Assembly: GCF_011397635.1 (NCBI RefSeq)
Contig: NC_064754.1
Coordinates: 36,895,543 to 36,959,542, forward strand
DNA from: Epinephelus fuscoguttatus
Taxonomy: Eukaryota; Chordata; Actinopteri; Perciformes; Serranidae
Direction: 5' to 3'
Length of the DNA stretch: 64,000 nt
Shown here: positions 12,332 through 24,451 of the stretch, one piece after another
Layout of the letters: the number at the start of each line of letters is the position of its first letter
Position numbering within the stretch: position 1 is the stretch's first letter
Notes under the pieces: model-generated
Databases searched by the model: none
What the model was told of the DNA's origin: nothing
What the model saw: the letters and a program-made list of their open reading frames with translations, nothing else
Program-made: the position numbers and the translations under genes

Positions 12332-13835
12332 CGCCAGGAGAAGCGGACTGGCCATCAGATATTGTTTGTGGAAATTTGAAAATAAAGTTTGTCAAGTTGA
12401 CTTTTGTCTCTTCATTGTGCACACTTACACACAGAATAGGGTAACAGTCAGCTATTTTTGAATGTTAGCATTGATTTCTCACATTGAATGGTGAAATATT
12501 TGCAGTTTGAAAAGTCCGACCTAAATGAATAGAGGTCGTAGATAACGAAGCACATGAATACGTTTGAACGTCGCACGATGGTCATTTTCGATTAAAGGCC
12601 GACGTCTCAGCGACGTCTTGGCAATGAGCAAATGTTCTCCCTGCTATGTGTTAACGATCTAAACTTATCATATCATCAGATCTAAACTGATAGACCACTC
12701 TCTTGAATAAAGATAGGGATAAAGCTCCATAACCATCAGGCAGTTACTAGAACTGGTTGACTTAAAGGACGCTTACTTTCATGTTGAGGAGTCTTCGGAA
12801 CAAAGGAGGTTCTTTCGCATTGCTTTCCAGGGAATAGCCTCTGAGTACAACACATTGCTGTACGGCTATTCCCTTGTTCCTGAAACCTTTAGCAAATGTG
12901 TTGATGTGGCACTTCAGCCGCTGCGCGACCATGGCATGAGGGTCTTCTTTTATCTCGATGACCTCATCATCATGGCCAGGTCTAAGGAACTGGCTATGTT
13001 CCACACAGCCCAGTTGATCTTACACCTAAGTTGGAGATTGCAGTCAAGTGGGAGAAGAGCAGTGCCCTACCACACCAACAGGTGGAGTATCTGGGGGTTG
13101 TCTTCAGCCTGTGGTCCACTCTGTCGGAAAACACAGACTCATGGCCCTGTGGCAAGCAGTTCACAAACTGCGGCTTGGTGCAACAGTGACAGCGCTGACT
13201 GTCATGCAGGTGCTTGGGTTCATGGCAACTGCAGATGTGGTTTACCAGTCTTCGCTTGGATGCTCAGAAGCACAAGCAGCACTTGGTTACTATTCCCCCC
13301 TAAGTGCAGGACAACCTGAGATGCTGGGGGTCCTTACAACAACTGCTGCAAGTAACACCGCTGGGACGAGTGACCTCCTACGTCACGGTGCAGAACATGG
13401 TGTGTGGCCTCTGACGGAGATTTGACACATTAACCTCCCTGAGTCACAGGCAGTGTGTCTGGTCGTCCAATAGTTCAGGCACCTGACACAGGGATAGCAT
13501 GTGTTGGTGAGGATGGACAACTGCAGTTGCACGGTTGAGGATGGCAGAGAGCCTGTGGTTGTGGGCATCAGAGCACTTATCTCTGAAGGCTCTTCATGTT
13601 CCGGGACTGAGAACCAGGGGTGCCGACCTCGTGACAAGGGGTGCAGTCCTCTACCAGACAAGTGGAGGCTTCACCCTGCACCCTGAGGTATCTGGATGTG
13701 GTTCTAGAAAGTAGAAGTGGATCTGTTCACCAGGGGACGCAACACCCACTGTCTGCTATGGTTCTCCATTCTCCCTGGTGCCGCAATCTGCCTCTTTATA
13801 TACTGTGGGGTCCGCACAAATTTGGGTAGGCACGT

Positions 13836-15780
13836 CCTGATTGGCCAACTATGTTAATGCTTTTCTGAGTGTTCAAATGTGTGCTCAGGGTTTTCAAATA
13901 TTACCCAGGATTTACATTTCATAAAGACGTAAGGGATGAAGTGGGCATACAATATCACTCTGGGCATGGAATCCCAACATGGAAAAAGCTCAACCCTACA
14001 ACTCAATCTGGGTGGAAATGTGCCGAAATGGTTTTCTGGTGGCAGCCATACTGGATTTTGCTGCCATGGTCATCAGAATGCCAATCTGGGATGCCCCAAT
14101 ATCCAGATGTCTTCTTCATATCTTAAGCTATATATGTAACAGATTTGTTGCTTTTATCACAGACTGAATGCCCCACTACAGAGTAACATGCAAACGTAGA
14201 AATAAGCTGTACACAACAGATCGAAGGCAGGTGTGTCTGGATGTGACTCCACTCTGTGGTCTGCTTATGCCACATGCAACACTGCTGGACTCATTTTTCT
14301 GTGTATACGCCAGTGTCCACTCCATGTGCCCTAAGGCTCAATAGTTAAACTAAGTAAACTAAGCTTTTAACCTTGACCTGTAATGTGGTCCTTGATGGTC
14401 CTCCTCCCCTTGATGAGACTGGCCAATTTAGAGCCTGCAGGGCCAATGCAATGTACTGTATTGAGTTTTTACAAAAATGAAAATAGTTTTATCCATGGAT
14501 TGTTATTATTCTCTCAACTTTAGAAACTGTAAACCCTACAGTCTAGATTTGGGGAGATAAACAAATCATTACATCAAATTGTTTACTTGTCAGCACAGCA
14601 GGGGCAAATACATCTTGGTAAACATCTTGGAAAACTGGTAATCAGATCTTTTCTCACAGAAACATAAGATGGATGACCTTAATTCTAGAGGATCCTCCGT
14701 ATAATGTGAGAAAAACTCGTTTCAGGGAGTGTATGTTTTATTGATGCCATGCCTTCATAATTGACAGCAATGACAATTTTTCTATCTGGACTCACTTCAA
14801 TTTATCTCCTTAACACTGCCATACGTTTTTTAGCTGGCACTGCTCATCTTACTCTCATCTCTCACATTCACCCCTGTCTGCTTTCAGCTTTATAGACTGA
14901 AGGACCCAATGAACTCCATTGGGTCCTTCCCCTTCTTAAGCGTTATACATGCCTCATTCATAGATGGGGTAGTGACTCCAGCCGCAGGGATTCAGACAGG
15001 GCAGCTGGAGAGATTACAGCTATAGTTTGATATGGAGAATTTCAGCCATTTTTAGCCCTGTCTCATACAAGTTACGTTTATATACAACCAATTTTCAACT
15101 GCAAATAAGGTACGAAGGAATGCTGACCAGATTAAGTTTTCGATTAAAATAGTGAGGAAATTTTAATTCACAACGTGATTTGGCAACTATCAATGGGCCA
15201 AGACCAGAGGCGGTCCTGGCTAGTTTTACGCCGTGGGCGAACCATCCCTCGGTGCCCCTCCTTCTCATTTGACACCATGGAGATGGAACACAGCCGAATC
15301 AGCCAGCACTGGGCTGAGTCCTATGGCTACTGCTTTGCTGAAATATCCAATCTTGCAATATAATATCCACTTCAAGTAACTACAGCACCATTATACGTAT
15401 TTATAGTTATATTTAGGTACTGGCAATAAGGTTACGGATCGTGTCGCTGTAGCAGCGGGCTGAGCAAGGTATCGGAGCAGCCCCACTGACATAAACTCAC
15501 ATCCACCCTGCCCCGGCATCAACTGATGCTATACGGTTCTGCACATATTTTAGGATGTCATATAATAATGTTAGATTTGTCATCAAGTGATGAGTGCTGA
15601 GAAACACAAATGATTAGCCAGTCTGTCACTGCCATTGTGTTGTGACATGCCAAAAGATACACACTTCATAACAAAATACACAATAAATTACACATTATTA
15701 TATAGAAATACACACTCTAGATTGTGTAAAAATGACACACTATGACCATTTAAAAATACACATTAGGATTATTGCACACG
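13836..15780. other. Non-coding; one short hairpin and a possible TE edge
   Basis: No exon recognised. A clear hairpin (AAGGACCCAATG ... CATTGGGTCCTT) lies at about 14901-14928. CAGAGGCGGTCCTGGCTAG at about 15205 resembles a recurrent fish DNA-transposon end, but no partner was found. Confidence 0.4.
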
Positions 15781-15783
15781 CAA

Positions 15784-16720
15784 TTATTTCACTTGTACAA
15801 AACAATGGACCAGGAAAAGACTCTGTGTGACAGAGATAAGGCAGTCCCGGAGAATGAGAGAAGGTGAAGTAGTTAAATACAGTAACACAGTGTGTAAGTG
15901 TGTGAGTATTATGAAGTAGTAAGTGTCCCTAGAGTGAATGAGGTAAGGGAAGTGGTATTTCCTAACAACCCTAATGTCCTTTTTAATTAGTCTAATAGTG
16001 GCTGGAAAAAAGCTGTTGTGGAAGTGAGCCTTGCGAGCGATGAGGCTCTCTGCTTTGTGGTGTCTCAGGTTGTATTCTGAGGAAGCTGAGTAGTGTCGGT
16101 CACTGAGGATGCTGTGCTTTCCTCCTACAGCGATGTGTATCAAGTATGTCCATGGAGGGGACTTCAGAGCCGATGATTCTCTTTCAGTTTTGATGATACG
16201 TTGATTAGGGTTCCTCTCAGGCAAGACTGCTGTCAAGGAGTCCTCTGTAGACCTGGATTAGTGGCTGACGGCTGAGTCTGGCATATCTTGGCAGCCTCAT
16301 TAAATAAAGCTGCTGCTCTGTTTTCTTCACCATTGCTACAGTATTTTTGACCCAGCTCAGGTCCTCTGTCATGCGAAGTTGAACTTGTGACTGCAAGCCC
16401 ACTCCACCTCAGTTAACTTGATGGTGAGAGGCTGTGGGGGGGCTTTACTTCTGAAATCCAAGATTATGGTTAGTTTATGTTAAGAACAAAGTTGCACAAA
16501 CAATGAGTTTGTTCATCAGTTTCCTGTATGATGACTCTTCCCCACCCTTGATGAGACCAAGGATGGTCGTGTCATCTGAATATTTAATCATAATATTGTC
16601 GTCCTGAGTGGAAACACAATCATAGGCGTACAGGGCACAAAGTTTGGGGCTGAGGCAGTGGCACTGCAGGTTCCTGCGTGGCTGCCTTGAGAAGAAGTGC
16701 TGCATTCAGCATCTTTGTCT
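15784..16720 (-). pseudogene. LINE reverse-transcriptase fragment
   Basis: Minus-strand pieces in different frames follow the LINE RT order: LSPKLCALYAYDCVSTQ with IKYSDDTTILGLI (the RT palm, DD catalytic pair), then DLSWVKNTVAMVKKTEQQLY with LIQVYRGLLDS, and finally SEYNLRHHKAESLIARKAHF with NSFFPATIRLIKK near 16000. Frame changes between pieces show it is dead. The clade (Rex1/L2/jockey-like) is inferred from motif wording only. Confidence 0.78.
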
Positions 16721-17341
16721 GAGCGCTTCAGCTTTTCTGTGCAGCCACTCCAAGCACCTCTGGTTAAAAAAAATCTCTGAACTTTTCAGAGAGGTGCTGG
16801 TGTCATCACTGCTAGCAGCAGCTACAGTCTATTCTACGTATGAAACTATCACAACGAAGACAGAAAACCCCATTTGTGGGAGCAGATTGACCGGACACTG
16901 AATGCCGCTGGTGAGTGCTGTGCTTTTGGCAACATACGCACAGTAAGCTTTTTGTTAACTGCCCTCTGCACTCTAACAGCCCTCTGTTAACCATTTTAAA
17001 CCTGGATCAACATCGGTTTTCTTGTGCTGCGTTCAGATGCCTTTCTCAAGCATTTAAACATCAAAACTTAAAAAAATTGGTTTGATTTGGGGGGGGGGGG
17101 CAATGAGCATTAGTGTTATTAGAAAATTATCATAAAACAAGGGAAATGTCAAGTTCTAAATATATACATAAAATATTTACTTTTATTTTTATTGTTTTTG
17201 CTTATTATGTAATTTCTTGGTTACTAAATTTACTTCTTAAAACTTTTAAATATCTCACCAATGTTCAGTCCATTTTCTGAATTTCTCATTGCCTTATTTC
17301 CTTGTTTCTGATAAATAAAATCGAGCCAATTTGCTTAGGTT
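16721..17341. other. Non-coding, nothing recognised
   Basis: Includes a G-run at about 17089-17100. No gene or terminus identified. Confidence 0.45.
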
Positions 17342-17604
17342 AGGCCGACGGAGGCCCTGGTGAAGTTTTAGAGCCCTCACATTCCTTGCAGAGATCAGCG
17401 GGGGGAGCGGCTAGCACACCTAATGGCAGATGGCGCCCCAGACTAATGTCCAAGAACACAAAATTGAATCCACAGAGTACCTCCATCCGTAGTGATCCAA
17501 GTGTGCTGCAGCCCCGACAAAAGTTGTTTCGAAAAAGGTCATATGAACTCTGTTTTTAGCCTCACTGTAGCCTGTAGCTCTGACTGCTTCTCTGTGCTCC
17601 GCGT

Positions 17605-17877
17605 TCACGTGTGCGCGCTCAGGGTGATCGGTGATCTCTGAAGAGCAGCAGTCTCGTCAGTACTGATGTCCAGATTCTCAAGTGCAGGCAACGCCAATTC
17701 CCAGTCTGAGCAGCAAAGACTTTCTTCATCCGTTGGCACTGATTTGCATTTGAAACAACTACACCACCAGGTTTCCAGTGCTCGACTCCGGTATTCTGCG
17801 GCTGGCTGAGGGTTTGGCTCATGAGGTGCGGTGGCTGCTTCGTCCAGTTCCTCCTCAATTTCAAAGTCTTCAGACAT
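17605..17877 (-). CDS. P2X7 C-terminal-domain-like reading frame (fragment)
   Basis: A 90-codon minus-strand frame starting MSEDFEIEEELDEA contains WCSCFKCKSVPTDEESLCC followed by DW. The cysteine spacing and PTxEE-CC signature recall the intracellular C-terminal domain of P2X7 receptors, a domain also found on its own in transposon-associated proteins of aquatic animals. It lies between the inverted arms of the element, so I read it as part of that element rather than a host receptor. It is probably one exon or a remnant. The resemblance is a motif match by eye, and the start codon is only the first in-frame ATG. Confidence 0.5.
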   Translation of the reverse strand: MSEDFEIEEELDEAATAPHEPNPQPAAEYRSRALETWWCSCFKCKSVPTDEESLCCSDWELALPALENLDISTDETAALQRSPITLSAHT

Positions 17878-17982
17878 GTTGGGCTGTCCTTTACTAAAAA
17901 ACCGTAGTGCAAATTATCTGTCTGTCTCCCCCTGCGGTTCATGTGTCACATGATGTAAACATGGGTAAGCAAAGCTCATGCT

Positions 17983-18165
17983 GGGGCGTCAGTGGCTTAG
18001 TGGTAGAGCAGGAGCCCCATGTACAAGGCTGTTGCCGCAGCAACCCGGGTTCGACTCCAGTCTGTGGCCCTTTGCTGCATGTCCCTCCCTCTCTCTCACC
18101 CCCTTTCAAGCTTGTCTGTTCTAACCATTAAAGGCCAAAATGCCCCAAAAAATATCTTTAAAAAA
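17983..18165 (+). repeat. tRNA-derived SINE with 12-bp target duplication
   Basis: The head carries tRNA-like promoter boxes: A box TGGCTTAGTGGTAGAGCAGG (17993) and B box GGTTCGACTCC (18048-18058). It ends in an A-rich tail. AAAGCTCATGCT occurs on both sides (17971-17982 and 18166-18177), a clean target-site duplication. The body (TGTGGCCCTTTGCTGCATGT) is a familiar percomorph SINE. It is inserted in the fold-back element, so it is younger. Confidence 0.9.
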
Positions 18166-18540
18166 AAAGCTCATGCTTTTGCTGGTTTCACGCAGGTGCA
18201 CACACGTGAGCGCGGAGCACAGAGAAGCAGTCAGAGCTACAGGCTACAGTGAGGCTAAAAACAGAGTTCATATGACCTTTTTCGAAACAACTTTTTATGT
18301 CGGGGCTGCAGCACACTTGGATCACTATGGATGAGCAGTATGGAGATACTCTGTGGATTCAATTTTGTGTTCTTGGATGTTAGTCTGGGGCGCCATCTGC
18401 CATTAGGTGTGCTAGCCGCTCCCCCCGCCAATCTCCACAAGGAACGTGAGGACTCTAAAACTTCACCAGGGCCTCCATCGGCATATGGGTGAGTAGATAA
18501 TGGCTGAATTTTCATTTTTGGGTGCACTGTCCCTTGAACG

Positions 18541-20059
18541 TAGTAATCTGGGCCCTGAAGGCTACACCTCCCTTTTAAGAACATACATTGTCCTAGCTTC
18601 CACTTGAATGTACTTTTCCTGCTGAAATTACAACTCTCATCATTACTTTTTTCTTTGAATATTGTGACTTTACTGTCATTGCATTACTACAAATTAATAC
18701 AAAGTTAATACTTGTTATAAAACAACTTTTCTTAAATCAAAATTACAATGTTATTTTCAGAATATTATTTTTATTTTTACTCGAAGTTCCCCAAATACAA
18801 AAATACTTTGTCATAGGGAAGATTGTAACAGCAAGCAGAATCTCTGACTATGAATTTTCAGTAGGCCTACATAAAGGCAGTGGTGTATTGTAACAACGTA
18901 ATAGTACTTTGTTACAGTATTAAATATTTTTTGGGAGTATCTGTACTTGAGTTTTTAAACTTGTCAAGTTTCATATTTATTCCAATACTTTTCCCATTTT
19001 GTTACCTCGTTACTGCAAAATAAAATCAGAAGGCTTGGTGACGTAGTTGTTCTAGTTTGCAAGTTAGATTACAGGTTAATTACATATTGGCAAGAGCAAA
19101 CGTGCACTCAGAGCCACTCAGCGATTAGACCTCATGATGTAAGCAGGAAATGGGCAAGTAATGATTAAAGGAGATAAAGATTTGTGACATGTAACTGTGC
19201 GGAGACAGCTCCACTGCAGTGTGTCAGCCCTGGATGGTCAAAGGTTTTCCTTAAATCCTTCAGGCTGGGAAGAAGGCCTTGTGTAAGTTGTGAGTTTCTT
19301 CATTCCTAACTCCTTAACTTAACATGATTCTACAAACTATGGTATCTTCACATAGTATTATCTAGCATTCCCACTAATTAAAAAAATCAGAGAAAAATGT
19401 CTCTCTTTTCTGAAGATTTCCTCAACTTAAAAGTTCTCTAACACTAAAAGTTTCTAAGATTATCATAGCAGAAATAAGGATTTGCCACCCTTCGGACTGG
19501 AATCATCAAGTTTGTTGTTATTGTTTGACAAATGACTCAGAAGATCAAGTGAGGTGCCAATTAATTTTCTCCAGAGCGACTAAACCATTAATCAAGTAAA
19601 TGTTTCGACTGATTTCTTTAAAGGCAGTGGCTTCTTCCTTCTTCCTATCAGACATAATTCCTCAGTTTATAATAATAATTATAGTCTTTGTAAGCACTTT
19701 TCATGTCGGGTTTCTTTAATTAACTGTGAATATCTAACAGAAACACAAAAAAAGCCAAAAGCCATGTCTATTTTACAACATATTAACAATTTCTGATCAT
19801 GCCCTGCCATGATTGGTATGTGTCATAACCATGAGTGTATATATACACTAACCTCAAATATGTTGGAAAAATAAATTGTGAATAAAACAAATTGATACTA
19901 AATATCTTTTGAACAACTATTATAAGATTGTTATGCATGTTGGAATCAAAAGGAGTTAAGTTCAGTTTTTTATTGTGAACAAAGATAGTCAAAATTAAGC
20001 TTTGCTGGAAGTAGTAAAAGCCTACAAGTGTGACGTGTTGACCCTTCATCTTTCAGCAA
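18541..20059. other. Non-coding, nothing recognised
   Basis: AT-rich DNA with no supported feature. Confidence 0.45.
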
Positions 20060-20520
20060 TGCTGAGGTTAACATGGAGGTAAGTTTAGGCATGAAAACCA
20101 CTTGGTTATGGTTCGGAAAAGATCATGTTTTGGCTTAAATACCCACTTTTGGAGGGACAGTCCTAGGTGGAACTGCAATGATGTCTTGCTAAAAAAAGAA
20201 AATGCTTTGATGGGGCACTGTCCCTGGTAGGAAAACAGCAGTGGGTCACCACAAAACGCATGTTTGGTGGCAAAAAGTTGCTGGAAACACAGCCATGTCT
20301 CGCGAAAATACAACCAATTTTGTTGTTTGATGGTCTTAAAGAGGTCTGCAGTTTGGCAGGCATCTCGCCTACGTGACACATTGTCCTCTCCAACCTGAGT
20401 TGACAAGGTCAGCTCATATACTACGTCAGTTTTGAAATTTTAATATGGTACATATGAAACATGCAAATGAAATATATTCAGGGTTTACAACAATACCAAA
20501 ATTTTCGTATGGCGATTGAG
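20060..20520. repeat. Dispersed repeat, family A copy 2
   Basis: Matches 720-1110 in order: GATCATGTTTTGGCTTAAA, then TTTTGTTGTTTGA, then AAGGTCAGCTCATATACTAC, then a diverged AT-rich end. No coding capacity was recognised. Confidence 0.6.
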
Positions 20521-22379
20521 CTGACCACGTGGTAGTTGTACTGGAATTGAGGCGATGGTCTGTTAATGGCAATGCTTGGTTGTTCTCCTCCACTTGGTGT
20601 AAGGTTCTGGAGGTCAACAGTTATATTTTAGACAGACTTATTTCTTAGTATTGGGGTACAGAGAAATATTGCATTGTAAGTGACCCCAATGTGCAGTAGC
20701 TGTAAGGTATTACAATATACACATAAGTGCTTTTATTTTGAAAAGATAGTAGGCATACCGGTTACAGGGGGACACTGATTAAAAGGTAAATGGTGCTGTA
20801 ACACTAAGATGGAGATAAACAACACAGAAGATAAAGAAGTAGTAAGGAAGGACAAACAGGGAGAGTTCAGCTCCAGTCGAGAGAGCGACAAGGTATGAAC
20901 TGCATTTATTTGTGTCTAATTGTCTTATAATCTGAATTCTCTTGTGTATTTGCTAACTCTTTGGTGCTATCAAGGCAAAGTTTAATATATTGCTTTGTCT
21001 TCTTTAGTTCAATTTCTGTTAGGTCTTACATTGGTCTATGGAGTTAATAAAAAACAAATTAAACTACATTAGACCATCAGTTCCGGCTTGTTTTATTTTG
21101 ACTGGTACGCCGCATGCATGTTAATTTAAAATCTTACTCCAGTTCTTCTTGCCATTCCTCATCCTATTCTCCTCCTAAGCACACCACAGACTTCTTTCTG
21201 AGAACAGGGGTTATTTTTATACATCGACATCAGCTGCCGCCTTTCTTCTCAGTCCAAACCAATCCCAAGTCTCTGTCTGGGTGCTGCTCAAAGGATGTGT
21301 TAGGTTTATAAGTTCTAATTAATTTTTTACAGTGAGTGCCCAAGAAGAACACTTACATGTAGGAGGTCATCCAGAGAGCTGAGCATTAATATCCCAGTCT
21401 CAATCATCTGAATCCTCATCTCGTGGTGGAACTAGTCTGGTGTCTGAACGGACAGTGATGCTGTAGGCAATGGCAGTCTCAGTACAGTGAACTTGAAAAG
21501 ACAGGCAGACGGAGCCAGTTAGATTATTTTGGAGAATGTTAGAAATGTGGGAGGAGGGGAATGAAGAGAGACAGGTGTTGTTCTGAATGGCAACAAAATC
21601 CTGAAAGCACCGGTTGAATTCCCTGACCCTAACACCCACATAACCTTCAAGGCTATGAACACAAACGAAACTCTTATCTGCAATAAAGTCTGAAAAAAGT
21701 GCTCACTGCTGCCAATTTTGTGGATCAGACTTACCCCAATAAGTCTTCTGTAACCACTGTATTTCTGGGGAAAAGTACTGTGACTAAAATAACATTCTCA
21801 CACTGTGCCAAAGGGTTATGTTAAATGGTGCTTTATTCTGAATGTCATCTAAAACTTCTTGTAAGGTAAATTAGGGTATTTTCTTTCATACTCTTGATAA
21901 GGTGGCAGGGGAGAGACAACATGGCCTTTCATCTGCAGTCTCGTGCTGATACTGCACGTTTCTTGATGGCTGCTAAATTACACTTCAAAAAGTGGAATAA
22001 TTAGAAAGATAAAAGGCATGACACTAAGTCCTGGCAATGTAAGGACGTCTTTGTGCTTGCACATCAAACTGGTATCCTATTCCATATAGGGTCCAAGATC
22101 ATTAATACAGCAGGGTGTTCAGTTACCTCATTCAATCTCATGTTGCCAAGAGTTGCCAACTTTATGTACTTAGCTGGAATGAGATTTTGATGCCATGGGC
22201 TTAATCACCTGTTAGCCCGCACATCTCCAGGGAGATCTACAGGAATCCTCCCCTCAGATTTTTTTTTCTTTTTTTATCATTTCTTTTTTGATAAATAAAC
22301 TTTTGAGCTTTTTTATGCACTCTAGCACATCATTTTTAATTCAAAGTATGAGTTCTTAACACTGAAAAATGGTAATCTT
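20521..22379. other. Non-coding, nothing recognised
   Basis: No exon, RNA or transposon boundary that I can support. Confidence 0.45.
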
Positions 22380-24451
22380 CAGATTTTGCCAGGTACCAAG
22401 CTGAAATAATGTCCCAAAGACTCCATTTTTAACCCTTTATTGTACCTATCCCCAACCGGAAAAAGAAAAACAAAATATTTTCCTTTTTTTTCATGCACCT
22501 GGGGTGACAAAAAATGTCACCACCTGTTTGTTTTTTTATCATTTAAGTTTAGCTAGCAGACTGAAATAATGTCCCATGGGGTTTATTTTTTACAGTTTAT
22601 TACACCTATACCAAATCCAAAGAAATTGAAAATAGCTTAGCTTTTGAAGTAAACAACACAGAGAGACAAATGAACACATTTTTCCATACAATTCTGACAC
22701 AAGGAATTCAATGGGATGGTTATTTTTGACATCTGACAACTTTATTTCTGGACAAAAACAGCAAAAAAATTTTTTTACATTTGACAACTATATTTTCCTA
22801 TTTTCATGAGCATAGAGTGATTTTTTTTTCATTACCTGTTTTTCCTTAACTATTTAAGTGACTATTTTAAAATTATACATAGCAGACTAAAATATAGGCT
22901 AACGTCCCCTGGGGATTATTTTTAACAGTTTATACTATCCTGAACCTGAAGAAATTGAAAATAGCTTTGCTTTTGAAGTAAACATGTTTCTATACAATTC
23001 AGACTCAAGGAATTCAATAAAATGGGTAGGCCTAGCCTACTAATAACATTTCAAACCATACTGACTACTTCTGGGAGGGAGGGGGACAAACAAAAAGAAA
23101 AATACAGAAAAGGGCCAAATTCTGTAGGTGACTGAATATCAACTGCCAACTTTGGTGTCGGTTGGGACAGTGGGCCTGCACCTTGTGACTGTAAGATGGT
23201 TGTCTCCCACTGCTCTCTCTTTTGGAACAATTTCAAGAATGAGAAGAAAAAAAGTAAGCATTTGACCCTTTTATTAAGATATTTAGTCATGGACAAGCCT
23301 ACACGTAATTTTCCTATACAGTTTTATCATACAGAAATGGAGTCTGCATGCATTTTCTTGACTAGCTAGTGATGGTAGCTAGTTAGTTAGTTAGTGCTAA
23401 TGTTTTCTCTATTTTCAGGCTGATTGAATAGGCCTATACTTACTAACCACGGAAAAAAGCACAGACTGTAACACAGCTGAAGTGCCTCTATTTTACATGT
23501 CCCAGCTCTTTCTGAGTATGGTCATTTTACCACACTTAGCGCATGCAAGGGAGGGCACAGCGAGAGGCTATCATATCTACACAGTATTCGTGATATGAGA
23601 CTCTGAACCAGCCACTTTGCCATACCGTATGAAGGATATTTGTGACCAGATACCATTGACATTGGAGGGCTTGCCTTTGGATGAAACTGGCTATCATCAA
23701 AACTGCAACAAAAGCTTTACAGGGAAATTGGGTGGTTTAACAGTGTCAGGCTTCTATATCTGGTGAATCATCATCATCATCAATAAAGGACTCCCTACAC
23801 CAGCTCAAATCTCTGTCAAATCAATCTGAAGGGACTCGGTGTTCCTTCTTGTTTCCAAATCAGCACATTTTCTGTGACAAAATAAAAACCAAGGTCAAGG
23901 GCAAAACTGAAAAGCTTAGAAAGTTTCAGAGTTTCAGAGAGTTTCAGAGGTTCAGAGTTTCAGGAAAAAAAATCACTCTATACTCATGAAAATAGGAAAA
24001 TATAGTTGTCAAATGTACTTTTTTTTTGATGTTTTTGACCAGAAATAAAGTTGGCAAATGTCAAAAATAACCATCCCATTGAATTCCTTGTGTCAGAATT
24101 GTATGGAAAAATGTGTTCATTTGTCTCTCTGTGTTGTTTACTTCAAAAGCTAAGCTATTTTCAATTTCTTTGGATTTGGTATAGGTGTAATAAACTGTAA
24201 AAAATAAACCCCATGGGACATTATTTCAGTCTGCTAGCTATTATAATCTTAAAATAGACATGAAAAAAAGGAAAATATAGTTGAAATTAACAGTTAAAAA
24301 CAAGCAAAATTTGTCTCTGTGTGTTGTTTACTTCAAAAGTTACACCACTTTCTGTATCTTGTTTTTCTTTTTCCGGTTGGGGATAGGTGCAATAAAGGGT
24401 TAAAAATGAAGCCTTTGGGACATTATTTCAGCTTGGTACCTGGCAAAATCT
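22380..24451. mobile_element. Fold-back element with ~460-bp inverted arms
   Basis: Left arm 22380-22835 and right arm 23966-24451 are inverted copies: CAGGTACCAAGCTGAAATAA at 22390 against TTATTTCAGCTTGGTACCTG near 24425, and TTCAATGGGATGGTTATTTT against its inverse near 24070. Within the left side a unit beginning GAAATAATGTCCC repeats directly (22402, 22565 and, more diverged, about 22890). The loop has a short frame with DETGYHQNCNKSF (near 23690), a possible zinc-binding remnant of a transposon protein. No transposase is intact. Confidence 0.7.

Larger units (their letters stand above)
9606..12731. mobile_element. 3.1-kb DNA transposon with 48-bp perfect TIRs
   Basis: Left end 9606-9653 (starting TATGGAGCTTTATCCCTATC) is the exact reverse complement of 12684-12731. 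ACCATC flanks both sides (9600-9605 and 12732-12737), and removing the element rejoins the DIRS reading frame. No transposase is recognised in the interior, which instead holds a LINE fragment (10985-11812) and a small palindromic repeat (about 12038-12331). It is therefore probably non-autonomous and composite. If the duplication is read as the 8-bp TAACCATC the ends become asymmetric by two bases, so both readings should be kept open. Confidence 0.85.
9390..13835 (+). pseudogene. DIRS-type retrotransposon RT/RNase H remnant, split
   Basis: The left part (9417-9605) encodes IQDLLQNQVV, then GFYSAHFLVPKKKG and LRPILDFRILNRYL (with a frameshift near 9500), the start of a DIRS-like reverse transcriptase. 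The right part resumes at 12732 with TIRQLLE, then VDLKDAYFHVEE, a SLVPETFSKC block and the catalytic YLDDLIIMA (about 12950). After further frameshifts an RNase H-like stretch follows (VLVRMDN near 13507, GADLVTRG and SGGFTLHPEV near 13620-13690). The two parts are separated by the element at 9606-12731. Frameshifts, in-frame stops and an apparent deletion just before VDLKDAY make it inactive. Confidence 0.82.
17342..18540. mobile_element. Inverted-repeat (fold-back) DNA element
   Basis: 17342-17640 and 18190-18490 are long inverted copies of one another (for example GGCGCCCCAGACTAA against TTAGTCTGGGGCGCC). The right end continues through GGGTGAGTAGATAATGG to GTGCACTGTCCCTTGAAC, the inverse of a common fish element terminus. 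A further, more diverged copy of the arm lies at 62220-62575. The centre holds a P2X7-tail-like frame and a SINE. The left outer end is truncated. Confidence 0.72.

Noticed and set aside
15784..16236. 150-codon minus-strand frame as a host gene
   Set aside because: Contains LINE RT tail motifs and connects with other RT pieces in shifted frames.
17993..18060. Functional tRNA gene
   Set aside because: Boxes A and B are present, but the body continues into a SINE with A-rich tail and target duplications. It is not a tRNA gene.
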